From positions 1 through 26,957 of the forward strand of contig DATBDZ010000022.1 of NCBI GenBank assembly GCA_036276235.1: 26,957 bases of DNA, read 5' to 3'. Below the pieces are notes generated by a model. That model was not told where the DNA came from. It did not search any database and worked only from the letters and a program-made list of their open reading frames with translations. Numbering within the stretch: position 1 is the stretch's first letter; every line of letters begins with the position of its first letter. The translations under genes and the position numbers were made by a program. Below are positions 1 through 6,629 of the stretch, in pieces. This stretch comes from JANWHF01 sp036276235. Lineage in GTDB: Bacteria > Planctomycetota > Phycisphaerae > Tepidisphaerales > Tepidisphaeraceae.

Positions 1-69
1 GTACGCTAAAAGCATCGGACTATTGCCTGAGGCGGATTATTGCGGATTCATCGATGTGGATTCATGGGC

Positions 70-75
70 TATAAT
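70..75 (+). promoter_or_regulatory. Possible -10 box of the rex promoter
   Basis: A perfect TATAAT lies at 70-75, just ahead of the rex coding region. No good -35 hexamer is seen 16-18 bases upstream. The nearest TTG-type hexamer (TTGCGG, 40-45) is too far away. Transcription from this box would start near 82, close to a GTG (82) and the ATG (91), so the message would have almost no leader. Function is inferred from sequence only. Confidence 0.35.
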
Positions 76-90
76 CATGGTGTGAGTGCG

Positions 91-759
91 ATGGACCCAT
101 CCCGCCCGGAAAACCTTCCCAGCCATAATATTCCCGATCCCGCGGTCCGGAGGCTCAGCCTCTACCTGCGGCAGCTCGAAGCCTTCAAACGCAAGGAAAT
201 GCGCACCATCTCCAGCCGCCAGCTGGGGGAGAGCCTGAACCTGACCGATGCGCAGGTCCGAAAAGATCTGGCTTATTTCGGTCAATTTGGGCATCCGGGG
301 ATCGGATACAGCGTTGCCGACCTGATCGCGCAGGTGAAGCATATCCTCGGGACCGACAAAACTTGGAATGTTGTCCTCGTCGGCGTGGGAAATATCGGCA
401 AAGCTCTGTCGGCGTACAAAGGCTTCGCCGCCAAAGGTTTTCGCGTAGTGGCGGTGTTCGATAATGATGCGGCAAAGATTGGCCGCAAGCTGGGTGGCAT
501 CGCGATTCAGCCGCTTTCAGAGATCCCGGCGGCGGTGGAAAAGCATGGCGTTAAGCTGGCGATTCTCGCCGTGCCGGCGGATAGCGCGCAGCAAGTCGCC
601 GACCAGCTCATCGACGCCGGCGTCCGCGGATTGCTCAATTTCGCGCCCGTTTCGATCAATGTTCCCAAGGATGTGGCGTTGAATACGGTGGATGTGGCCG
701 TTCAGCTTGAGCAGTTGTCATTTCAAGTAAACGGGCCGGCCGCCGGGCAGGTTGGATAA
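91..759 (+). CDS. rex: Redox-sensing transcriptional repressor Rex
   Basis: Rex senses the NADH/NAD+ ratio in the cytoplasm: NADH binding releases it from operators of fermentation and respiration genes. From ATG 91 the product is 222 residues, close to the usual 210-230. Residues about 15-85 form the winged-helix DNA-binding domain, including the family-like stretch LTDAQVRKDLAYFGQFG and a GIGY at the hinge. A Rossmann domain follows with the dinucleotide-binding motif GVGNIG (98-103) and an acidic residue after the second strand (VVAVFDND). The C-terminal end (VAVQLEQLSF) resembles the domain-swapped helix of Rex. The frame stays open upstream to a TTG at 40 and a GTG at 82. ATG 91 was chosen because family similarity begins only after it and because TATAAT at 70-75 would lie inside the longer version. 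It has no obvious operon partner downstream. Confidence 0.93.
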   Translation: MDPSRPENLPSHNIPDPAVRRLSLYLRQLEAFKRKEMRTISSRQLGESLNLTDAQVRKDLAYFGQFGHPGIGYSVADLIAQVKHILGTDKTWNVVLVGVGNIGKALSAYKGFAAKGFRVVAVFDNDAAKIGRKLGGIAIQPLSEIPAAVEKHGVKLAILAVPADSAQQVADQLIDAGVRGLLNFAPVSINVPKDVALNTVDVAVQLEQLSFQVNGPAAGQVG

Positions 760-769
760 CGTGCGGCTC

Positions 770-1133
770 GTGGCACGGGCGTCCCGCCGGCGTCCCGCCC
801 GTGATTTCACCACGGAGGCACGGAGCGGCAGTTCAAATCCGAATCCCGAAATCCGAATCAATTCCGAAGTCCGAATGAAGAAATCCGAAAGCAGAAGCCA
901 CTAAGGACACCAAGACGAACACTAAGGGCCGCGAAGAAGAAACATCATGATTGCTCTTTGTGGTTCTTCGTGCTCCCTTCGTGTACTTCGTGGCTTTCTT
1001 CGCTTGGGGATTTGGTCATTCGGTCATTCGGATTTGATTCGGATTTCGGGGATTCGGATTTCGGAATTCAACGACCCCCTCCGTGTCTCCGTGCCTCCGT
1101 GGTGATAATTCATGGGCGGGACGCCCATGCCAC
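770..1133. repeat. 364-bp nested palindrome of short repeated words
   Basis: This fills most of the 436-base gap between rex and the next gene. The ends are inverted repeats: GTGGCACGGGCGTCCCGC at 770-787 and its complement at 1116-1133, with one mismatch in 18. Inside, CACCACGGAGGCACGGAG (808-825) is answered by its complement near 1083-1105. Further in, words such as AATCCGAA are answered by TTCGGATT, and 'AAGxxCAC' words by 'TTCGTG' words towards the centre near 930-950. The left end also carries an 11-bp tandem duplication (GGCGTCCCGCC twice, 779-800). The right end is itself a perfect hairpin (CATGGGCG/CGCCCATG, 1111-1129). No transposase or credible ORF is present. It may be a MITE-like or REP-like element; its function is unknown. 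Confidence 0.85.
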
Positions 1134-1195
1134 AAAGATCAGGTAACGCAGCAATCTCGCGAACGACCCAGCGACAACAGAGTATTTAGAGAACG

Positions 1196-3862
1196 ATGAT
1201 GCGCCCGCGGCGAATACTATTGGTACTCATGGGGACGCTGTCGGCCGCACTGATCGGCTTAACTCGAACTCATGCCGATGATGCGCCAGTGGCCAACCCC
1301 GGCACGATCGACTTCGTACGCGATATCCAGCCGATCCTGAAGAACAACTGCTACAAATGCCACGGCGCCGACAAGCAGAAGGGGCAGATTCGATTTGATT
1401 CGCGCGAATCCGTTCTTGCCGGTGGGCAGACCGGAAAGGCAATCGAGCCGGGCAAGGGGCAGGAGAGCCGCCTGATTCATCGCGTGATGGGTTTGGATGG
1501 GGATGATCGGATGCCGCTCAAATCCGATCCGCTTAGCGACAAACAAATCGCTTTGCTTAAATCTTGGATCGATCAAGGCGCGAAGTGGCCCGATGGCGCA
1601 TCTGTTGCCGACGCCACGATTGAGCGGCATTGGGCTTACATGAAGCCCAAGCGCGAGCCTCTGCCGAAAGTCAGCAACGAAGCGTGGTGTCGCAATCCGA
1701 TCGACTACTACATTCTCGCGCGTCTGGATAAAGAAGGATTGACGCCCTCGAAGGAAGCTGATCGGACGACGCTGATTCGGCGAGTGAGCCTGGATCTGAT
1801 CGGGCTGCCGCCGACGCTTAAGGAAGTCGACGATTTTCTGAATGACACGTCTCCGGATGCATATGAGAAAGTCGTCGATCGTCTTCTGGCCAGCCCGCAC
1901 TACGGCGAGCGGCAGGGGATTCACTGGCTTGATCTGGCCCGCTACGCCGACTCCAACGGCTACGAAAAAGACCGCCAGCGCAGCATGTGGCCTTATCGCG
2001 ATTGGGTGATCAACGCCTACAACAGCGATATGCCGTTCGATGAGTTCACGATCGAACAACTCGCCGGCGATCTGCTTCCCGATGCGACGCTTCAGCAAAA
2101 AATTGCCAGCGGCTTCAATCGCAACACGATGCTCAACGAAGAGGGCGGCGTCGATCCGGATGAGTATTTTTATTATGCGCTGGTCGATCGCGTGAACACC
2201 ACTTCGACCGTCTGGCTCGGCAGCACGATCAACTGCTCGCAGTGCCACAACCACAAGTACGATCCTTTCACGCAGAAGGACTACTACCGGCTGATGGCCT
2301 ACTTCAACAGCACGGCCCCCGAAACCACCAAAGGCGCCGGCTCTGATCCGCATGATGTAAGTGCGCGAGTGACTGTGCCGATGCCGCAGGTCGATGAGCT
2401 ACAGAATCAGATCGCGCAGCTTGAGAAGAAACTGACCGAGACATCCGACCTGCTGACCGACGATCAGGCGGCATGGGAGCAAACGGTGGAATTGCCGCCG
2501 ACCACATTGCCGGCCAACACCGAGCAAAAGGAACCGGCGGCCGCGCCGGCGCAGCGGCCCGCGCGCAATCGCCAGCGTGCGCCGGCGGCGAAGATTCCGG
2601 ACAATATCATCACGATTTTGCGGTTGCCACGCGATGAACGCGATGACAAGCAACTGGCGACGGTCGCATCGTACTACCGCACGATCGCGCCGCGGCTGGA
2701 GTCGACGCGAACGAAAATCGCCGAGCTGAAAAAGCGCCTCACCGAAATCCCCAAAACTTCCCTGGTGATGCAGGAACTCCCCAAGCCGCGGCAGACTTAC
2801 GTGCACATTCGCGGCGCGTTTCTGAGCGTGAGTGAAAAGGTTCAGCCGGCAACGCCCGTCGTGCTGACAAGCGCGACATCGCAAGTTTCTTCCGAAGAAA
2901 GCAAGACGGCGAATCGTCTCGATCTGGCCCGCTGGCTCGTGAGCACCGACAACCCGCTCACGGCGCGAGTCACCGTTAATCGAATCTGGGAGCAATACTT
3001 CGGCAAAGGCATAGTCGCCACCAGCGAGGATTTCGGCACGCAAGGCGAGCCGCCCATCAATCAGCCGCTGCTCGATTGGCTGGCGTGTGAATTCATGAAG
3101 CCGGCCAACGGCCAGCCGTGGAGCATGAAGGCAGTGCATCGACTGATTGTCACATCGGCGGCGTATCGCCAATCGTCCGCCGTCACGCCCGCGCTGCTGG
3201 ACAAGGATCCATATAACCGCCTGCTGGCCCGTGGCGCGCGGTTTCGACTGCCGGCCGAGTTGATCCGCGATCAGGCGCTTTTTGCCGGCGGATTGCTCAG
3301 CGAAAAGATGGGCGGCCCCAGCGTGTTCCCGCTGCAGCCCGATGGCATCTGGCATCTCCCCTACAGCGGCGACAAATGGGTCAACAGCGAAGGCGAAGAC
3401 CGCTATCGCCGGGGCATCTACACATTTCAGCGCCGTTCGTCGCCGTACCCGGAATTCGTCGCGTTCGACAAGATGTCATTGGAAGCGATCTGCACGCGAA
3501 GATCGCGCACCGATACGCCGCTGCAGGCGCTGACGACGCTGAACGATCCCGCCTTCATGCAGCCAGCGGCAGCCTTAGCGCGCCGAGCGATGACCGAAGG
3601 CGGAGACAATCCCGAAACCGAGGCGACGTTTGCATTTCGCACGATCCTCGCTCGTACTCCGACGGTTGATGAACTTAAGCGGCTAACTCTGCTCTACGAC
3701 CAGATGCTCGAAAACTTCAGTAAAAATTCGGCCGATGCCGAAAAAGTCGCGCGAGGCGGTCTGCCGGCGCCAGCGAAGAACTTGCCCGCTCCACAGCTAG
3801 CCGCGTGGACGATGGTCTGCAATGTCCTGCTGAATCTGGACGAGACGCTGACGAAGCAATGA
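1196..3862 (+). CDS. PSCyt1-DUF1549-DUF1553 secreted cytochrome-like protein
   Basis: An exported protein of 888 residues from a family typical of planctomycetes; its reaction is not established. A signal peptide spans residues about 1-27 (basic start, hydrophobic core, cleavage near THA-DD). The PSCyt1 domain follows with a haem-type CxxCH (C52-Y-K-C55-H56). DUF1549 (PSCyt2) covers roughly residues 150-360, with a second CxxCH (C347-S-Q-C350-H351). A linker of about 150 residues contains two charged coiled-coil-like stretches (about 398-418 and 500-520) around a low-complexity Pro/Ala/Arg segment. DUF1553 (PSD1) fills the rest. The start lies in ATGATG with only a weak purine-rich upstream sequence, so 1199 is equally possible. 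The DUF1501 gene follows on the same strand, an association common in this phylum. Family assignment is secure; a role in polysaccharide or redox metabolism is only suggested by the literature. Confidence 0.92.
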   Translation: MMRPRRILLVLMGTLSAALIGLTRTHADDAPVANPGTIDFVRDIQPILKNNCYKCHGADKQKGQIRFDSRESVLAGGQTGKAIEPGKGQESRLIHRVMGLDGDDRMPLKSDPLSDKQIALLKSWIDQGAKWPDGASVADATIERHWAYMKPKREPLPKVSNEAWCRNPIDYYILARLDKEGLTPSKEADRTTLIRRVSLDLIGLPPTLKEVDDFLNDTSPDAYEKVVDRLLASPHYGERQGIHWLDLARYADSNGYEKDRQRSMWPYRDWVINAYNSDMPFDEFTIEQLAGDLLPDATLQQKIASGFNRNTMLNEEGGVDPDEYFYYALVDRVNTTSTVWLGSTINCSQCHNHKYDPFTQKDYYRLMAYFNSTAPETTKGAGSDPHDVSARVTVPMPQVDELQNQIAQLEKKLTETSDLLTDDQAAWEQTVELPPTTLPANTEQKEPAAAPAQRPARNRQRAPAAKIPDNIITILRLPRDERDDKQLATVASYYRTIAPRLESTRTKIAELKKRLTEIPKTSLVMQELPKPRQTYVHIRGAFLSVSEKVQPATPVVLTSATSQVSSEESKTANRLDLARWLVSTDNPLTARVTVNRIWEQYFGKGIVATSEDFGTQGEPPINQPLLDWLACEFMKPANGQPWSMKAVHRLIVTSAAYRQSSAVTPALLDKDPYNRLLARGARFRLPAELIRDQALFAGGLLSEKMGGPSVFPLQPDGIWHLPYSGDKWVNSEGEDRYRRGIYTFQRRSSPYPEFVAFDKMSLEAICTRRSRTDTPLQALTTLNDPAFMQPAAALARRAMTEGGDNPETEATFAFRTILARTPTVDELKRLTLLYDQMLENFSKNSADAEKVARGGLPAPAKNLPAPQLAAWTMVCNVLLNLDETLTKQ

Positions 3863-3875
3863 TTGAATAAAGTGG

Positions 3876-3912
3876 CATGGGTTACCAACCCATGGTCCTG
3901 GTACACCAGGAC
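3876..3912. repeat. Two adjacent perfect hairpins between DUF1553 and DUF1501 genes
   Basis: CATGGGTT-ACC-AACCCATG (3876-3894) and GTCCTGGT-AC-ACCAGGAC (3895-3912) are perfect inverted repeats lying back to back, 13 bases after the upstream stop codon. There is no T-tract, so they are not classic intrinsic terminators. They could act as REP-like elements or RNA-stabilising hairpins. Confidence 0.8.
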
Positions 3913-3993
3913 ATTGACCGATACTCCGGCCAATTCAGCAATGAGCGAAGCGAGCAGGAACGGCAGGAGAACAAATTCGCGGAGTACCTCGAA

Positions 3994-4012
3994 CACGGGT
4001 TAAAAACCCGTG
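3994..4012. repeat. Perfect hairpin directly before the DUF1501 start
   Basis: CACGGGTT-AAA-AACCCGTG is a perfect 8-bp stem that ends four bases before a possible GTG start (4017) and 13 bases before the ATG at 4026. It occupies the place where a ribosome binding site would lie. Its form (a CAYGGGTT arm and its complement) matches the hairpin at 3876-3894 and resembles the ends of the 770-1133 element. Confidence 0.8.
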
Positions 4013-4025
4013 CTACGTGAACACT

Positions 4026-5501
4026 ATGAACCGCCTCACGATCAATCAGGAACTCCACCGCGAAGCCCTCAAAGCGATCACGCGCCGCCAGCTTTTCCGC
4101 CGTTGCGGCACCGGCATGGGCGCGATCGCGCTGACTTCGCTCTTGAATGAAAATCTGTTTGGCGCAACGAGCTCGGCACCCGAGCTCGATCCGCTCGCCC
4201 CGCGCGCTCCGCACTTCGCGCCCCGCGCCAAGAATATCATTTATCTGCACATGGCCGGCGCGCCTTCGCAGCTTGATCTGTTCGACAACAAGCCCAAGCT
4301 CGCCGAATACAACGGCCAGCCGATCCCCGATTCGCTCACCAAGGGCGAGCGATTCGCCTTCATCAAGGGAACGCCCAAGGTGCTCGGCTCTCCCTACAAA
4401 TTCGCCCGCTATGGCCAGGGCGGCGTCGAGCTTTCGGAATTGCTGCCGCACCTCGCGACCGTCGCCGACGACATCGCGGTCGTGAAGTCGATGCATACCG
4501 ATCAGTTCAATCACGCGCCGGCGCAGCTTTTCGTTCACACCGGCTCGCAGATTCAGGGCCGCCCGAGCATGGGCTCGTGGGTGACGTACGGCCTGGGCAC
4601 CGAGAATCGCGATCTGCCCGCGTTCGTCGTGCTTCTCTCGGGCCCCAACAATCCCGACGGCGGCACCTCGCTCTGGAGCAGCGGCTTTCTCCCCAGCGTC
4701 TATCAAGGCACGCAATTCCGCTCGCAGGGCGAACCGGTGCTGTTTGTTTCCAATCCATTGGGCGTGAGCGCCGATGTCCGCCGCAAGACGCTCGATGCGC
4801 TGCGCGATCTGAACGGCAGCGAGCTTTCCCGCACGGGCGATCCGGAAATCACCACGCGCATCGAGCAGTATGAGCTGGCCTATCGCATGCAGACGACCGT
4901 GCCGGAACTGAGCGATATCTCCAAGGAGCCGCAGGCGTTTCACGAGATGTACGGCACCGAGCCGGGCAAAGTGAGCTTCGCCAACAATTGTTTGCTCGCC
5001 CGCCGCCTCGTCGAGCGCGGCGTGCGGTTCGTACAACTCTACGACTGGGGTTGGGACACGCACGGCACCGGCCCCACCGACGACCTGATCACGCAACTGC
5101 CAAAGAAGTGCAAATCGATCGACCAGGCAAGCACCGCGCTGATCAAGGATCTGAAAAACCGCGGCTTGCTCGATCAAACCCTGATCATCTGGGGCGGCGA
5201 ATTTGGCCGCACGCCGATGAACGAAGCCCGCAACGGGAGCAAATTCCTCGGCCGCGATCATCACCCGCACGCCTTCGCCCTATGGATGGCCGGCGGCGGC
5301 ATCAAAGGCGGCCTCACCCTCGGCGCCACCGACGAGCTAGGCTACAACGCCGCCGAAGAGCGCGTACACGTCCACGACCTGCAAGCCACGATTTTGGCCG
5401 CGATGGGGTTGGAGCACACGCGGCTGACCTATCGCTTCCAAGGGCGAGATTTCCGGCTGACGGATGTGCATGGGAATGTGGTGAGTAAGTTGCTGGCGTG
5501 A
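4026..5501 (+). CDS. DUF1501 protein, Tat-exported
   Basis: A DUF1501 protein of 491 residues, a family that belongs to the alkaline phosphatase/sulfatase-like fold; its substrate is unknown. A twin-arginine signal is visible (TRRQLF at 19-24, followed by a hydrophobic stretch to about residue 40), which implies export in folded form. Family features follow: NIIYLHMAGAPSQLDLFDNKP, a histidine-rich segment around HTDQFNHAP, WDTH (343-346), GGEFGRTP (390-397) and GRDHHPHAF, the last three being likely metal-ligand regions. The GTG at 4017 would add three residues. ATG 4026 was preferred, but neither start has a clear ribosome site because a hairpin lies just upstream. It is probably transcribed with the DUF1549/DUF1553 gene, 163 bases upstream. 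Confidence 0.9.
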   Translation: MNRLTINQELHREALKAITRRQLFRRCGTGMGAIALTSLLNENLFGATSSAPELDPLAPRAPHFAPRAKNIIYLHMAGAPSQLDLFDNKPKLAEYNGQPIPDSLTKGERFAFIKGTPKVLGSPYKFARYGQGGVELSELLPHLATVADDIAVVKSMHTDQFNHAPAQLFVHTGSQIQGRPSMGSWVTYGLGTENRDLPAFVVLLSGPNNPDGGTSLWSSGFLPSVYQGTQFRSQGEPVLFVSNPLGVSADVRRKTLDALRDLNGSELSRTGDPEITTRIEQYELAYRMQTTVPELSDISKEPQAFHEMYGTEPGKVSFANNCLLARRLVERGVRFVQLYDWGWDTHGTGPTDDLITQLPKKCKSIDQASTALIKDLKNRGLLDQTLIIWGGEFGRTPMNEARNGSKFLGRDHHPHAFALWMAGGGIKGGLTLGATDELGYNAAEERVHVHDLQATILAAMGLEHTRLTYRFQGRDFRLTDVHGNVVSKLLA

Positions 5502-5515
5502 CCCGATCGGGGCGT

Positions 5516-5764
5516 TTACAGATCATCTGCCAAACGACGAAGCTGTGACACTGATTTGTCGAGCTGCTGCCGAGCCATGATCTCCAGATACTCCTCGATC
5601 GTCTTCGGGGGATTTTTTAGAGTATGCCGCTGACGGCGTGCAGCAAGACATACGGCTGCCGCATCGGTATTCAGAAGATCGACAAGCGCAAGATGCATCA
5701 GCAAATCGCGCAGAGGGGCCGGATACAGCACGCATGCATCAAAGAGGGCAGTGAAACTGGCCAC
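5516..5764 (-). pseudogene. PIN-domain toxin remnant with internal deletion
   Basis: The frame encodes only 82 residues, starting at a GTG that follows a GGGGG ribosome site. The first 25-28 residues (ASFTALFDACVLYPAPLRDL, with the first PIN aspartate at D9) match the N-terminus of a VapC-like PIN toxin family. The last 50 or so (AAVCLAARRQR, LKNPPKTIEEYL and onward) match the C-terminal tail of the same family as I remember it. The roughly 110 residues that normally lie between, which hold the remaining acidic active-site residues, are absent. The join is in frame, near LALVDLLNTD, so the reading frame survives but ribonuclease activity should be lost. It lies 13 bases downstream of its cognate antitoxin gene. 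It could be annotated as a small hypothetical protein, but the two-ended similarity argues for a deletion derivative. Confidence 0.75.
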
Positions 5765-5777
5765 CGATGGCCCCCAA

Positions 5778-6227
5778 TTAATAACCCATGTTCAGTTGCT
5801 GCGCCTGCGCCGTCAACTCGCTGAGCGCTTTGAGCCGGCGGCGGTCGTGCTTCTGGCGATAGGCCATTAGATCGCTAAAGAGCACGCGGCGATGCGCGCC
5901 GACCTTGCGGGAAGGGATCTTGCCCCCATCGAGCAACTTCACGAGAAACGGGCGCGACACTCCCAGGGCGTCGGCGGCCTGCTGGGTCGAGAGCTCCGCC
6001 TGAATCGGAAGCAGCGCCACGGCGTGGCCCGCGGCCATCTCCGCAAGCAGCCGGATTAGAAGGCGCACCGCCGGCGCCGGTAGCGTAATTGCCTGGCCGC
6101 GCCGATCCGCGACGTGCAGCTTGAGGCTCCGGCTCGCATAACGCGCCAACTGCTTCTTTGATTCGCCGGCCAGTTCCGCTTCAGTTGCCGTCGGTGTTGC
6201 GGACTCGTGTAAAGTTGCAGTAGACAT
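5778..6227 (-). CDS. Excisionase-type HTH antitoxin of a PIN toxin pair
   Basis: A 149-residue protein with a MerR/excisionase-type helix-turn-helix at about 80-125 (STQQAADALGVSRPFLVKLL, then KIPSRKVGAHRRV and LMAYRQ). This arrangement is known from antitoxins encoded just before PIN-domain toxins of this type, where the protein both represses the operon and binds the toxin. The N-terminal 75 residues are poorly conserved. The ATG at 6227 has a GGGAG ribosome site eight bases upstream, and a -10-like TAGAAT lies about 25 bases further on. The downstream toxin gene (5516-5764) has lost its middle, so the antitoxin now probably has no active partner. It may persist as a repressor, perhaps of other loci. 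Confidence 0.85.
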   Translation of the reverse strand: MSTATLHESATPTATEAELAGESKKQLARYASRSLKLHVADRRGQAITLPAPAVRLLIRLLAEMAAGHAVALLPIQAELSTQQAADALGVSRPFLVKLLDGGKIPSRKVGAHRRVLFSDLMAYRQKHDRRRLKALSELTAQAQQLNMGY

Positions 6228-6293
6228 GTCGAGACTCCCAGCTGATCCTTTATTCTATCGGATGGACGAAACAAACGAAATAATCGAATTATT
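6228..6293 (-). promoter_or_regulatory. Promoter/operator region of the antitoxin gene
   Basis: On the minus strand TAGAAT (6257-6252) forms a plausible -10 box, with a weak -35 about 17 bases upstream. Upstream of that lies an AT-rich inverted repeat, AATAAT-CGA-ATTATT (6279-6293), in otherwise GC-rich DNA. Autoregulated toxin-antitoxin operons normally carry such an operator. The binding role is inference. Confidence 0.45.
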
Positions 6294-6499
6294 CGAAATT
6301 CGGCCGAGCCCTCCTGCAGGACGTCTCAGTAAAGCAGATTTTGACGCTCGTGGCGAACCAACAGCCGGCCGCCTCTATTCTCGCACCCGACGAATACTGG
6401 ATCTCCGGCGTCAAAAAGCGGGGCACCAATCGTCACCCGGTCGGCGGCGGACCGGTCGTCAATCTCCAAAAGCGGGATAAGGGTAAAGCAATGTGCTAA
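6284..6499 (+). pseudogene. Possible gene relic without a start codon
   Basis: Part of the 402-base gap between the antitoxin and the next gene. A plus-strand frame is open from 6284 to a TAA at 6497-6499 and reads like real protein from about 6314: QILTLVANQQPAASILAPDE, then YWISGVKKRGTNRHPVGGGP and a basic tail. There is no ATG or good ribosome site, and a TAA closes the frame just upstream. I do not recognise the family. It may be the 3' end of a decayed gene or chance coding. The rest of the gap (6500-6629) shows only GC-rich sequence with no gene. Confidence 0.25.
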
Positions 6500-6629
6500 T
6501 TCGCCCCTAATCCCGCTGCCCACATCCAACGGAATTGGCCTCGGCGTACGCAAATCCGCGGCGGCGCGGCGCGGGGCCCGTCGCCGACTTGGCGCGGGTT
6601 CGCGCCGCCATGGCACGGGTGGACCCACT

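Noticed and set aside
958..1146. Small open frame in the rex-DUF1549 gap
   Set aside because: It lies inside the large palindrome and translates repeated words only.
1259..2353. Minus-strand open frame of 364 codons
   Set aside because: It is the mirror of the DUF1549 coding region, has Arg/His/Val-rich composition without any family motif, and overlaps a confident gene completely.
3882..5270. Minus-strand open frame of 462 codons
   Set aside because: It is antisense to the DUF1501 gene, with low-complexity Ala/Arg/Gly composition typical of GC-rich shadows.
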